A DNA stretch of 40,676 bases from Chthoniobacterales bacterium. GTDB taxonomy: Bacteria; Verrucomicrobiota; Verrucomicrobiia; Chthoniobacterales; UBA10450. Below the pieces are notes generated by a model, which was not told the origin of the DNA, did not search any database, and worked only from the letters and a program-made list of their open reading frames with translations. The number at the start of each line of letters is the position of its first letter. Positions within the stretch are counted from its first letter, which is position 1. The position numbers and the translations under genes were made by a program. This document shows, one piece after another, positions 30,179 to 38,526 of the stretch. The stretch spans positions 1 through 40,676 of the forward strand of contig JAICWQ010000007.1 in the NCBI GenBank assembly GCA_025934755.1, given 5' to 3'.

Positions 30179-32168
30179 CGTATTTTGCCATCAAAGCTTG
30201 GAATTGCGGATCGTCACGGATGGAATCCCAAATCGGGTTCAATTTGAGGATTGGAACTGTGACTCCGCTGGGGCGTTGTAACAAGCCGTCCAAAATAGGG
30301 ACCGCACCGGACGCATTCCCGAAAATCGCGTGCACCTGAGCGAGTGCTTCGGTGATCTGTGGACCTTCAAAGGCATCTTTGCTCTCAGGGAGTAAGTCCT
30401 GCGCTCGCTTGATCTCGGCCAACGCGGCATCCTTCTGGCCAAGCCACGCCAAAGCTTCGGCGAGATTTTCGTGAGCATTGGCGTCATTCGGTCGTTCCTG
30501 AATATCGCGTTCGGCGATGCTCTTGGCATTTTCGAATACCCGTTGAGCACCGGCCACATCCCCTGTCCGCTTTTTCGCGACCCCAAGGGTGATGTATTTT
30601 CCACAAACCGCGCCCGGATAACGAGCGAGCATATCATCCGGAACCTTCTCGGCTTCATGCGCGGCCTCATCAAATTTGCGCAGGAAAAACAAAACCTGAA
30701 TGCGCCCCTGAACCACCTGGGTCTTGATCTCCGGACTTAAATTCTCGATCGAATCTGCAGCAGCCAGGAACTTCTGAGCCACCGAGAAATCGCCCTTCTC
30801 CTCGAGTGCGAGTTTCGCTTTGAGTTCTTTGATGCCGAAGGCGCGCGGGTCAACCGCGAGAGCGCGATCGAAAATCTTCGTGGCGTCATCAAACCGGCGC
30901 TGCATTTCGTAATTGATGCCGAGATTTTGCATCGCCCAGGTGTCGTTGGGGCTAAGGCTGACCGCTTTTTCCAGGCTGGCGTTGGATTCAGCCCATTTTC
31001 CCTGCCGGCGTTGGATTGCCCCCGTCGCGAGATAGGCGCCGGCATCATTGGGCAATCCGCGCTGGGCGATCTGAAATTCCTTCAGCCCTGCTTCGTAATC
31101 AAGATCTCCATAATAATAGCAATACCCGAGGGCCAAATGTCCCTCCGACAAATTCGGCTGTAACTCCAATGCCCGTTGCGACAGGGTGCGGGCTTTCTGG
31201 ATGCGCAAGGGTGTCTTATCGAAATTTCGATAGATCCACGTTTCCAACTGGCCGTATCCCGCGTAGGCAAGAGCAAAGTTGGGATCCAACTCCAATGCGC
31301 GCGCATATAACTGTTCCGCCTGTTTCAATTTTTCGAAGTCTTCCGGCGAAAACAGGTTCCGCGCCTGAATCAGGGCGAGATAAGCGTCGTTGTTCTGGGT
31401 TGGCTTGTTTTCGATCTGCGCCTTCTCGCTGGGCGAGAGTTTCGCCTGTAATTCGTTGGCGATTTTTTGGGCGAGATCGGTCTGGATCGCAAACACGTCG
31501 GTCAGGTCCCGGTCGTAATCATTAGCCCACAGGTGCTCGTCATTGTTCGCGTCAATCAATTGCACATTTACCCGCACCCGATTACCGGAACGCCGAACGC
31601 TTCCTTCTAAAATTGCGGAAACGCCCAGCGCCTTTCCGATCTCCCGCACGCTCTGCTTCGCGCCGCGATACGGCATCACCGAAGTGCGCGAAATCACTTT
31701 CAAATCGCCGATCTTCGACAAGTTCGTGAGAATGTCGTCCTGGACGCCGTCCGCGAAATAGGCGTTTTCCTTTTCGTCGCTCAGATTTTCAAACGGCAGG
31801 ACCGCGATTGATTTGTCGACCTTGTGAGCGGCGGCGCGGGGCAGAAGAAAGAAACCGGCGGCGGCGGAAATAATAATTCCAGTGGCGACGAGCATGATCA
31901 CGTTGCGCCGGAGATGCGAACCGGGCGCGACCGGCGCCGGCGTCGCCTTGACTCCTTGCGAAGTAATGTCGAAAGCCCACGCCAGAATCAGCGCGATCGG
32001 AAACCCGATGAGCAAAATCACAATGACCAGCCGCAGTGACCAGTTCGGCAATTCCCAGGCCGGAAACGCGGCCGATGCAAGCTGGATGATGCCGCCGGCG
32101 GCAATGACGTACGCGACCGCGACGCGATAAACCTTGCGGCGCTGCACTTCCTGGAAGAAGCCGCTCAT
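30165..32168 (-). CDS. Membrane-anchored TolB/FlgO-like and TPR protein
   Basis: The 667-residue product begins MSGFFQEVQRRKVYRVAVAYVI, typical of the N-terminus of proteins whose winged-helix domain is replaced by an inner-membrane anchor, and has a second membrane helix (RNVIMLVATGIIISAAAGFFLL). Then comes the FlgO-type SIAVLPFENLSDEKENAYFADGVQDDI segment (about residues 120-260) and at least seven TPR units, e.g. QAEQLYARALELDPNFALAYAGYG. Such proteins are usually involved in sensing or assembly at the envelope, with the TPR array docking partners; the exact role is unknown. No DNA-binding or cyclase domain is present. The track ORF starts at 32204; the ATG at 32168 gives the family's usual start. 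Confidence 0.85.
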   Translation of the reverse strand: MSGFFQEVQRRKVYRVAVAYVIAAGGIIQLASAAFPAWELPNWSLRLVIVILLIGFPIALILAWAFDITSQGVKATPAPVAPGSHLRRNVIMLVATGIIISAAAGFFLLPRAAAHKVDKSIAVLPFENLSDEKENAYFADGVQDDILTNLSKIGDLKVISRTSVMPYRGAKQSVREIGKALGVSAILEGSVRRSGNRVRVNVQLIDANNDEHLWANDYDRDLTDVFAIQTDLAQKIANELQAKLSPSEKAQIENKPTQNNDAYLALIQARNLFSPEDFEKLKQAEQLYARALELDPNFALAYAGYGQLETWIYRNFDKTPLRIQKARTLSQRALELQPNLSEGHLALGYCYYYGDLDYEAGLKEFQIAQRGLPNDAGAYLATGAIQRRQGKWAESNASLEKAVSLSPNDTWAMQNLGINYEMQRRFDDATKIFDRALAVDPRAFGIKELKAKLALEEKGDFSVAQKFLAAADSIENLSPEIKTQVVQGRIQVLFFLRKFDEAAHEAEKVPDDMLARYPGAVCGKYITLGVAKKRTGDVAGAQRVFENAKSIAERDIQERPNDANAHENLAEALAWLGQKDAALAEIKRAQDLLPESKDAFEGPQITEALAQVHAIFGNASGAVPILDGLLQRPSGVTVPILKLNPIWDSIRDDPQFQALMAKYGAKA

Positions 32169-32239
32169 AGCCAGTGATTCAGGATCGTTCTTATTATAAC
32201 TCAACGGCAGGGGTTAGACATGCAATTCGATAGACCCGT

Positions 32240-33175
32240 TCACTTCACCCCGGTGGCGAACACCGTCTGGAAATGCGGGTTCTGCGTCTCGCGGGAAACC
32301 ACCGATACCTCCACTTCCCGAAAGCCGCCCCCTTCCAGCAATTGGTGGAGGCGCACTTCGCTAAATCCGAGCCATCGATCCGAGTAAAGTTTTCGAGCTC
32401 GTTCAAAATTGTGACTTAGTAAATCGAGCACAACGACCCGGCCGTTCTTTTTTAGAATTCTATGGGCCGATTTAATCGCGCGTTCAGGCTTGATCGCATG
32501 GTGCAGCGCCTGACTCAGCAAAACGAGGTCGACACTGTCCTTTGCAATCGGCGGATCTTCGAGATCGCCCAGCCGGTATTCGAGATTCTTGAAACCGTGC
32601 TGTTTTGCCAGCTTCGACCCGAACTCGACCATCTTCGGCGAGTTATCGACCGCGATGACTTTGCGAGCGTTTCGCGCCAATAGCTGGGAAAGCGTTCCTT
32701 CGCCCGCGCCCAAATCAACAATCGTTAATCGCGGAACCAACGAGATCAGGGCATGCGACAACGCTTTCCAGGAACGGCCGGGGACATAACTGCGCCCAAA
32801 TTTTCCGGCCAGCTGATCGAAATATTCCCGCGCTTTGTCCTGACGTTTGCGCAGGGCAAGCTTCAAGGCAGTGCGGTCCCGGGCCGTTTCAGGAACTTCG
32901 CGCGCCAGAAGTTGGAGGATTTCCCGAACCCGACCGCGGGCGCCATTTTTGCCCGCAGCTTTGGCGGCGCCGTAATAAACATTTTTGCCGGCCCGGCGAT
33001 CTTCGACCACTCCGGCCCGCTTGAGCTGGGCGAGATGGCTGGAAATCCGGGATTGGCCCATGCCGAGGACCTGCTGCAACTCGGCCACGGAAAGTTCTTC
33101 CTGTTCGAGGAGCAACAGCAGCCGCAACCGGGTGGGATCGGCCAGGAGCCTGAGTAAATTAATCGTTGACGGCAT
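32240..33175 (-). CDS. ArsR-family regulator fused to a SAM-dependent methyltransferase domain (SahR-like)
   Basis: The 311-residue product joins two domains. Residues ~1-75 form an ArsR winged helix (LLADPTRLRLLLLLEQEELSVAELQQVLGMGQSRISSHLAQLKRAGVV); about 145-290 form a class I methyltransferase fold with SAM motif I LTIVDLGAGEGTLSQLLA and LLSQALHHAI. Established for SahR in Proteobacteria: an ArsR-type repressor with a C-terminal methyltransferase-like domain responds to S-adenosylhomocysteine and controls SAM-cycle genes. Here the gene is divergent from metK and the metK-ahcY pair, exactly what SahR-type control would predict. Whether the domain still methylates or only binds ligand is unknown. 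SAH binding and the target genes are inferred from context. Confidence 0.9.
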   Translation of the reverse strand: MPSTINLLRLLADPTRLRLLLLLEQEELSVAELQQVLGMGQSRISSHLAQLKRAGVVEDRRAGKNVYYGAAKAAGKNGARGRVREILQLLAREVPETARDRTALKLALRKRQDKAREYFDQLAGKFGRSYVPGRSWKALSHALISLVPRLTIVDLGAGEGTLSQLLARNARKVIAVDNSPKMVEFGSKLAKQHGFKNLEYRLGDLEDPPIAKDSVDLVLLSQALHHAIKPERAIKSAHRILKKNGRVVVLDLLSHNFERARKLYSDRWLGFSEVRLHQLLEGGGFREVEVSVVSRETQNPHFQTVFATGVK

Positions 33176-33188
33176 TCTACGGTCAAAC

Positions 33189-33204
33189 GATATATCTACG
33201 TATC
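33189..33204. promoter_or_regulatory. Candidate SahR-type operator (16-bp imperfect palindrome)
   Basis: GATATATCTACGTATC lies 14 bp before the regulator start and 123 bp before metK. The two halves agree at 10 of 16 positions (GATA...TATC ends, plus a matching T/A pair inside). It is the most AT-rich palindrome in the divergent spacer, where operators of such regulators are usually located. I could not check it against a SahR motif. Confidence 0.4.
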
Positions 33205-33252
33205 ATGATTGGTCAATATGTCTGCCGACCCGTTAAAACGTCGAAGCGATAC

Positions 33253-33299
33253 AGCGTTGAAGCGGCTCCCCGGCAGCGGACCGGTCCCGGTTCAACGCT
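33253..33299 (+). repeat. Inverted repeat in the metK leader (AGCGTTGAA ... TTCAACGCT)
   Basis: A perfect 9-bp stem with a GC-rich 29-base loop, with CGTTAAAACG before it and CTTTAACCCTTCAACG after it. It is 28 bp from the metK start, so it would lie in the leader RNA. I do not recognise a SAM or SAH riboswitch core; it could be an attenuator-like structure or a short-word repeat. Confidence 0.45.
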
Positions 33300-33326
33300 T
33301 TAACCCTTCAACGAATCCACGCTCCC

Positions 33327-34529
33327 ATGTCGCGTCGTTATATTTTTTCTTCTGAGTCCGTCGGCGAAGGCCACCCCGATAAAGTTTGCGATACCATCTC
33401 GGACGCCGTCCTCGATGCCTGTTTGCGACAAGATCGAAACAGCCGGGTCGCGTGCGAAACCTACGCTAAAAGTCACACCGTCATTGTCGGCGGCGAGATT
33501 ACGATTCCGAATCTTCCCGAAACCCGCGCCCTCGAAACCGTCGTGCCCATTTCCAAGATCGTGCGCGATTGCGTGCGCGGGATCGGCTATGTCAACGACG
33601 ACGATGTTTTTCACGCTGACAAGATCGACATCCAAAACATTATCACCCATCAATCGCCCGACATTGCACAAGGCGTTGATGCGCGCGGGGCCGTAGGAAA
33701 GGAAACAGCCGAGCAAGGCGCGGGCGATCAGGGTTTGATGTTCGGTTACGCGAGTGATGAAACGCCTGAGCTCATGCCGGCGCCGGTCATGTTCGCACAT
33801 CGACTAGGTCGCGAGCTCACCCGGGTGCGCAAAAGCGGCAAAGTTCCGTGGCTGCGTCCGGATGCGAAATCGCAGGTCTCAGTGATTTATGAGGATGGCC
33901 GACCGATCGGCATTTCGTGCGTGGTTGTTTCAACGCAGCACGCAAAGGAGGTGAAACATTCCGAGATTCGCAGCTTCATCATCGAAGAAATCATTCGCAA
34001 AGTTTTACCGAAAGAAATGCTCAGCGATGACACCAAGTTTCTCATCAATCCGACCGGGAATTTCGTGGTCGGCGGACCGCAAGGCGATACCGGCCTGACC
34101 GGACGTAAGATCATCGTGGACAGTTATGGCGGAATGGGTCGCCACGGCGGAGGCGCATTCTCTGGCAAAGATCCGAGCAAGGTCGATCGCAGCGCGGCAT
34201 ATATGGGACGGTGGGTCGCGAAGAACGTGGTGGCGGCAGGTCTCGCTTCCAAATGCGAAATTCAATTCGCCTACGCGATCGGTCACCCCGAACCGCTGAG
34301 CGTTCACATTGATACCTTCGGCACCAACACTGCCGACGAAGACCGGATCGAGCGCGCGGTAAGATCGACATTCAGTTTCAAGCCGGCCGCCATCATCGAG
34401 CAGCTTGATTTGCTCCGCCCGATTTACTCCAAGACCACGAATTACGGTCACTTCGGCAAAGTGGACGATCCGGACATTACCTGGGAATCGACGGATAAGG
34501 CCGACGAATTACGGAAGGCCGCACGTTAG
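33327..34529 (+). CDS. metK: S-adenosylmethionine synthetase
   Basis: The 400-residue product makes SAM from methionine and ATP. All family landmarks are present: the N-terminal [46 protein letters not shown] (ATP site), [21 protein letters not shown] and [22 protein letters not shown], and the end [16 protein letters not shown]. The usual VTEGHPDK start is here SVGEGHPDK, a minor variation. Length is standard. It is divergent from the ArsR-methyltransferase gene, and ahcY is 451 bp downstream with the four-helix-bundle gene between them. SAM produced here supplies MiaB and the other methyltransferases. Confidence 0.97.
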   Translation: MSRRYIFSSESVGEGHPDKVCDTISDAVLDACLRQDRNSRVACETYAKSHTVIVGGEITIPNLPETRALETVVPISKIVRDCVRGIGYVNDDDVFHADKIDIQNIITHQSPDIAQGVDARGAVGKETAEQGAGDQGLMFGYASDETPELMPAPVMFAHRLGRELTRVRKSGKVPWLRPDAKSQVSVIYEDGRPIGISCVVVSTQHAKEVKHSEIRSFIIEEIIRKVLPKEMLSDDTKFLINPTGNFVVGGPQGDTGLTGRKIIVDSYGGMGRHGGGAFSGKDPSKVDRSAAYMGRWVAKNVVAAGLASKCEIQFAYAIGHPEPLSVHIDTFGTNTADEDRIERAVRSTFSFKPAAIIEQLDLLRPIYSKTTNYGHFGKVDDPDITWESTDKADELRKAAR

Positions 34530-34538
34530 TCAGTTTTA

Positions 34539-34563
34539 GGCTTTAAGTTTTAAGCTTTAAGTT
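34539..34563 (+). repeat. Left arm of the inverted repeat around the four-helix-bundle gene
   Basis: GGCTTTAAGTTTTAAGCTTT continues with AAGTT and ends directly before the ATG at 34564. Bases 34540-34554 pair perfectly with 34965-34979, and 34555-34563 with 34949-34957. Confidence 0.9.
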
Positions 34564-34962
34564 ATGGCCTATCAATCGTTCGAAGATCTGGAAGTATGGC
34601 AGCGAGCATGCGCGCTTTCGGTTCGAATTTTCGAGGCATTCGCTGACTGCAAGAATTTCACACTCAAGGACCAGATCGGCCGCGCGTCCTTATCCATCCC
34701 CTGTAACATCGCGGAAGGATCTGAGCGCGGCAGCACGAAAGACTTCGCGCACTTTCTAAATTTTTCGAAGGGATCCTGCGGCGAACTGCGCGCTCAGATT
34801 TATATCGCCCGTAGATTAAATCTGCTTCGCAAAGACGCGTTCGATCATTTCATCACGGAGACCAAAGCTATTTCCAAAATGCTGGAAGGATTGCGGCGTT
34901 CCATGCTCGCAAAGAGCCGGCCCAAAGAAAAGCGGATCCGACGCAGAAAACTTAAAGCTTAA
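34564..34962 (+). CDS. Four-helix-bundle protein of the 23S rRNA intervening-sequence (IVP/S23) family
   Basis: The 132-residue product matches the family in length and motifs: the FEDLEVWQRACALSVRIFEAF start (compare the common xFxxLxVWxxA opening), helix 2 with LKDQIGRASLSIPCNIAEGSERG, helix 3 HFLNFSKGSCGELRAQIYIARRL and helix 4 ITETKAISKMLEGLRRSM. Proteins of this kind were first found in intervening sequences inside 23S rRNA genes of Leptospira and Coxiella and otherwise occur as solo genes of unknown function. The gene sits between metK and ahcY, where no such gene normally lies, and is enclosed by inverted repeats. Its last residues (KLKA) and TAA are encoded by the repeat arm itself. 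Confidence 0.9.
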   Translation: MAYQSFEDLEVWQRACALSVRIFEAFADCKNFTLKDQIGRASLSIPCNIAEGSERGSTKDFAHFLNFSKGSCGELRAQIYIARRLNLLRKDAFDHFITETKAISKMLEGLRRSMLAKSRPKEKRIRRRKLKA

Positions 34963-34979
34963 CACTTAAAACTTAAAGC
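34949..34979 (-). repeat. Right arm of the inverted repeat around the four-helix-bundle gene
   Basis: AACTTAAAG (34949-34957) and CTTAAAACTTAAAGC (34965-34979) are the complements of the left arm, with a 7-base bulge CTTAACA. It contains the stop codon of the four-helix-bundle gene and ends one base before the ahcY ATG. Confidence 0.9.
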
Positions 34980-34980
34980 T

Positions 34981-36423
34981 ATGGCAACTACTACTACAAC
35001 AACCTGCGATCTGGCGAAAGAAACGGACTATAAGATCGCCGACATTTCGCTGGCCGACTTTGGTCGAAAGGAAATTTCCATTGCAGAAAAGGAAATGCCC
35101 GGATTGATGTCGATCCGCGAGCAGTATGCGAAATCAAAACCGCTCGCCGGAGTTCGCATCACCGGTTCGCTGCACATGACGATCCAGACCGCGGTCTTGA
35201 TCGAAACCCTGGTCGATCTCGGCGCGACTGTGCGATGGGCTTCGTGCAATATTTTCTCGACCCAAGACCATGCTGCGGCGGCGATCGCCAAGACCGGCAT
35301 CCCGGTTTTCGCGTGGAAAGGGGAATCGCTCGAAGAGTATTGGTGGTGCACTTATCGCGCGCTTTCACACTCGGATGGCAAAGGCCCGCAGCTCATCGTC
35401 GACGACGGGGGCGACGCCACGCTCCTGATTCACAAAGGTTACGAGCTCGAAGAAGGCAGCGATTGGGCAAAATCGAAATCCGCGAACAAAGAGGAACAGG
35501 TGATCAAGGACCTGCTCCTGGAGGTCCGGCGCGAAGATCCGTATCGCTGGCACGAGATCGCGAAGCAGTGGCGCGGCGTCTCCGAAGAAACAACGACCGG
35601 CGTTCATCGTCTTTACAAGATGGGGCAGGAAAATCGCCTTCTTGTTGCAGCAATTAATGTCAATGATTCGGTCACCAAATCGAAGTTCGACAATCTCTAC
35701 GGCTGCCGGCATTCGCTGGTCGATGGATTGAACCGAGCCCTCGACGTGATGATCGCTGGCAAAGTCGCGGTCGTTTGCGGTTATGGCGACGTCGGCAAAG
35801 GTTGCGCCCAATCATTGCGCGGCCAGGGCGCGCGAGTGGTGATCACCGAGATCGATCCAATCAACGCCTTGCAAGCTGCGATGGAAGGTTACGAAGTCAC
35901 AACGATCGAAAACACGCTTGGCCGCGGCGACATTTATATCAGCGCGACGGGCAACACCGACGTGATCACGCTCGAGCACATGCAGAAAATGAAAAACCAG
36001 GCCGTGGTCGGTAACATTGGCCACTTCGATAATGAAATCCAGGTTGATGCGCTCAACGATGCGAACGGGGTGAAGCGGACGAACATTAAACCGCAGGTCG
36101 ATAAATATACTTTCCCCGACGGACACGAAATCTTCCTGCTGTCCGAAGGCCGATTGCTCAACCTCGGCAACGCGACCGGTCACCCGAGTTTCGTGATGTC
36201 GAATTCATTTTCGAACCAGGTGCTCGCCCAACTCGACCTTTGGAAAAATCGCGACACTTACAAACCCGGCGTTTATGTGTTGCCGAAGAAACTCGACGAA
36301 GAAGTCGCGCGCCTGCACTTGAACAAGATCGGCGTGAAACTAACCAAGCTTAGCGAGAAACAAGCCGATTACCTGGGCATTTCAGCCGAAGGCCCGTTCA
36401 AGTCCGAGCACTACCGGTATTAG
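34981..36423 (+). CDS. ahcY: Adenosylhomocysteinase
   Basis: The 480-residue product hydrolyses S-adenosylhomocysteine to adenosine and homocysteine, relieving product inhibition of methyltransferases. Landmarks: the N-terminal half with [34 protein letters not shown] and [13 protein letters not shown], the NAD loop [20 protein letters not shown], and a C-terminal end KSEHYRY used in subunit contact. The extra 40-residue segment around [21 protein letters not shown] is normal for bacterial AhcY. The start [12 protein letters not shown] has a poly-Thr run coded as mixed ACT/ACA/ACC. No Shine-Dalgarno is visible because the start follows the repeat arm by one base. It probably shares a transcript with metK. 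Confidence 0.97.
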   Translation: MATTTTTTCDLAKETDYKIADISLADFGRKEISIAEKEMPGLMSIREQYAKSKPLAGVRITGSLHMTIQTAVLIETLVDLGATVRWASCNIFSTQDHAAAAIAKTGIPVFAWKGESLEEYWWCTYRALSHSDGKGPQLIVDDGGDATLLIHKGYELEEGSDWAKSKSANKEEQVIKDLLLEVRREDPYRWHEIAKQWRGVSEETTTGVHRLYKMGQENRLLVAAINVNDSVTKSKFDNLYGCRHSLVDGLNRALDVMIAGKVAVVCGYGDVGKGCAQSLRGQGARVVITEIDPINALQAAMEGYEVTTIENTLGRGDIYISATGNTDVITLEHMQKMKNQAVVGNIGHFDNEIQVDALNDANGVKRTNIKPQVDKYTFPDGHEIFLLSEGRLLNLGNATGHPSFVMSNSFSNQVLAQLDLWKNRDTYKPGVYVLPKKLDEEVARLHLNKIGVKLTKLSEKQADYLGISAEGPFKSEHYRY

Positions 36424-36432
36424 AAAGTTGGA

Positions 36433-36454
36433 GGGACATGCCCGGTGATGTCCC
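36433..36454. repeat. Hairpin GGGACAT-GCCCGGTG-ATGTCCC after ahcY
   Basis: A perfect 7-bp stem lies between the convergent ahcY and lipoprotein genes. There is no T-run after it on either strand, so it is not a standard intrinsic terminator; it may be a repeat or a 3'-end structure of the mRNA. Confidence 0.45.
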
Positions 36455-36484
36455 AAAAACCAAGAAGGCGGCCGCAGCCCTCGC

Positions 36485-36856
36485 TTACCAGAACGATTTC
36501 TGAATTGTTTCCACCTGGGTGGCTTCCACGTAAGAACAATCCGGCGTTCGGCCGCGACGCCATTTGCCGACCACTCGAATGCGGCGGTGAGAATGAACCG
36601 CATCCTTCAGGATTTGTGATTCCCGCCACGGCGCAGCCAGCGAGATCGACCCCGAACCGGCGTGAAAGATAAACACCACCTGCGATGCGCAGGATTCACC
36701 CGGATACAACGTGACCGTTCCGGCCTGATCGAATTCGCCCCCAACCCTCGCCCTGTTCGACCGGATGGAAGCGGGTCGTGCCTTTTCCGGTTCGCCGCAA
36801 CTCGCGAACAGAAATGCAATCGCCGAAATCCACAGTGAACGCACGAGTAGATTCAT
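36485..36856 (-). CDS. Small lipoprotein, hypothetical, 123 aa
   Basis: The product starts with a lipoprotein signal peptide (MNLLVRSLWISAIAFLFASC, lipobox FASC) and a mature part of about 100 residues with a beta-rich segment (TVTLYPGESCASQVVFIFHAGSGSISLAAP) and a basic stretch (SHRRIRVVGKWRRG). It has two more cysteines (ESCASQ, PDCSY) that could form a disulphide in the periplasm. The sequence FIFHAGSGSISL and KWRRGRTPDCSYVEA suggests an OB-like small domain, but I recognise no family. The ATG overlaps the stop of the upstream gene (ATGA), so the two are probably co-transcribed and may work together. Confidence 0.65.
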   Translation of the reverse strand: MNLLVRSLWISAIAFLFASCGEPEKARPASIRSNRARVGGEFDQAGTVTLYPGESCASQVVFIFHAGSGSISLAAPWRESQILKDAVHSHRRIRVVGKWRRGRTPDCSYVEATQVETIQKSFW

Positions 36857-37857
36857 TTCTTCTCCTCAACGAATTTATCGCCGGTCCATGCCACTCGGTG
36901 CAAAATCTTTTTTGTTTTCAGACTGCGCACCAGAACGGTGCGTCCGTGGCGGGGCAACTCAAATTGGAAATCCGCGTATTTCGGATTGCCTTCGTCCGAC
37001 ATCCAGAAGTCGCCGATCGGAAAAATCTGGCGCGGGACCTCGTGCATTCTGCCGTCGGTACCGAGTTCGAAGAAGTTCAGACTGATGGAATTGTCCCCCT
37101 CCAATTCGCCTTCACAAAGCGCGAGCAATGGTCGCCCGTCTCGGTAACGAAACAGCGCGACCTCAAACGACGGCTGCGCGCCATCGCCGCTCACACTCAT
37201 GTAACCATTCTCCTTATCGACAGTGGCGTAATGCAACCAGTCCCGGGGCGCAGTTTCCAGAGTTTTGTCTGGGAGCAACAAAAAGTAATCCAGGATCGAC
37301 ACCGGTTCCGGTTCGATTTTGGCAATTGTCGCCGCCCTCTGGCGATCGAGCTTGAGTAAAATCTTTTCGGCGCCGCGCCAGCCGCTATCGGTGATGATCT
37401 CGTATTCAAGCTCGAGCGACACGGTATCCGACCAACGGATTGGTTTGATCCGCACCTGTTGTTTTTCGGATGCAGAAGCTTGCCCAGGCATTTTCGGCGA
37501 CGGCAGATCCGGTAGTTTGATTTCTTCGAACCTGGAACCGGTCCACTGAAAGATGCGAGTTCCTACACTTTCGCCGGGTTCATTCGTTCGCCGCACATAA
37601 GCGAATCCCCGAGAATCGCTTGTCCAGGAAAGCTTCGCTTCAGGATCAAAAGGCTGATCTTTATCGAGATCGACAATTACTTTCCGAGTGGCTCGCTCGA
37701 CCAAAGCATCGGTTTGGCGAAACGGCTGTTTGTCTTCGCGCGTGAGGTGTAATGCGAATTTTCCGCCCGGCGACCTGGAGTCGACATATTCGTCCGCGTT
37801 ACAAAGCGAAAACGCGAAACAAATTCCGGACGCGACGAGAATGAAGGTGCGTTTCAT
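36853..37857 (-). CDS. Secreted protein of unknown function, 334 aa
   Basis: The product has a signal peptide (MKRTFILVASGICFAFSLCNA) and about 310 mature residues. Several short strands with repeated D/E-R-x motifs recall WD- or TolB-like propeller blades: SPGGKFALHLTRED, KLSWTSDSRGFAYVRRTNEPG, TRIFQWTGSRFEEIKLP and a later YADFQFELPRHGRTVLVR. WTSDSRGFAYV in particular is a beta-propeller-like blade. No catalytic motif is seen. The track ORF starts at 38121; its first 88 residues are unlike any known start and overlap paiB, whereas the ATG at 37857 gives a good signal peptide. It ends four bases inside the next gene. Confidence 0.75.
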   Translation of the reverse strand: MKRTFILVASGICFAFSLCNADEYVDSRSPGGKFALHLTREDKQPFRQTDALVERATRKVIVDLDKDQPFDPEAKLSWTSDSRGFAYVRRTNEPGESVGTRIFQWTGSRFEEIKLPDLPSPKMPGQASASEKQQVRIKPIRWSDTVSLELEYEIITDSGWRGAEKILLKLDRQRAATIAKIEPEPVSILDYFLLLPDKTLETAPRDWLHYATVDKENGYMSVSGDGAQPSFEVALFRYRDGRPLLALCEGELEGDNSISLNFFELGTDGRMHEVPRQIFPIGDFWMSDEGNPKYADFQFELPRHGRTVLVRSLKTKKILHRVAWTGDKFVEEKK

Positions 37858-37904
37858 CGGCCTCACGCCAACGCGGATCGTTGTATCGATCGTCCGCGAT
37901 TGCG

Positions 37905-38519
37905 TCAATTTTGTTCCCGATGCGAGACAATAAACCGGGCGAGCGCGCGGCTCTCCTCGTCTGGCGCGGCTTGCAAGTGCCTCAACATTTTTTCCTGATC
38001 TTCCGCCGAACGATTTTGACCTAGCTTGAACTTCACTTCCACTCGCGTGATCGGAATGTTGAACCCGACGATCGCTTTCAACATCGCGGCGATTTCCTGT
38101 TCGGATAACGGGATCTTCCACGGTTCAGGCATCGTCGATTCGAACTTTGCCGTCGTGTCTAAAACGATTTGCTTGAGCTGCGGGTCATCGACCAGCGACG
38201 GTTTTCCATAAACGTGCGCGACAGCGTAGTTCCAGGTCGGGACGGTATGCTGTTGCTCGTACCAGGAGGGCGAGATGTATGCGTGCGGGCCGTGAAAGAT
38301 GCACAGCACTTCTTTGCCGTTGTCGAAATGTTTCCATTGTCCGTTTGCGCGCGCCATGTGGCTTCGCAGAACATTTGCTTCTTCGTCGAATACGATCGGC
38401 AAATGACTGGCCATGAGATTGCCTTCACTAGTCGTAATCAGGGTTCCGAAGCTGTGCGCGTGAATGAACGCATTGATCGATTTGGAATCTTCAACGCGGT
38501 TGAATTGCGGGATATACAT
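37905..38519 (-). CDS. paiB: PaiB-family FMN-binding protein
   Basis: The 204-residue product matches the PaiB family: N-terminal MYIPQFNRVEDSKSINAFI, GNLMASHLPIVFDEE, VLCIFHGPHAYISPSWYEQQ, VPTWNYAVAHVYGKP and the end VKFKLGQNRSAEDQEKM. PaiB has a flavin-reductase-like split barrel; B. subtilis PaiB is described as a negative regulator of sporulation and degradative enzymes, and other members bind FMN. Here regulation is unproven and the protein could be a flavin-dependent enzyme. The leader is one arm of an inverted repeat shared with the divergent MFS gene, so the two may be expressed together. Confidence 0.92.
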   Translation of the reverse strand: MYIPQFNRVEDSKSINAFIHAHSFGTLITTSEGNLMASHLPIVFDEEANVLRSHMARANGQWKHFDNGKEVLCIFHGPHAYISPSWYEQQHTVPTWNYAVAHVYGKPSLVDDPQLKQIVLDTTAKFESTMPEPWKIPLSEQEIAAMLKAIVGFNIPITRVEVKFKLGQNRSAEDQEKMLRHLQAAPDEESRALARFIVSHREQN

Positions 38520-38526
38520 TTTTCAA

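Noticed and set aside
33205-33326. SAM or SAH riboswitch upstream of metK
   Set aside because: I looked for recognisable SAM-I, SAM-II or SAH cores and saw none; only a simple inverted repeat remains.
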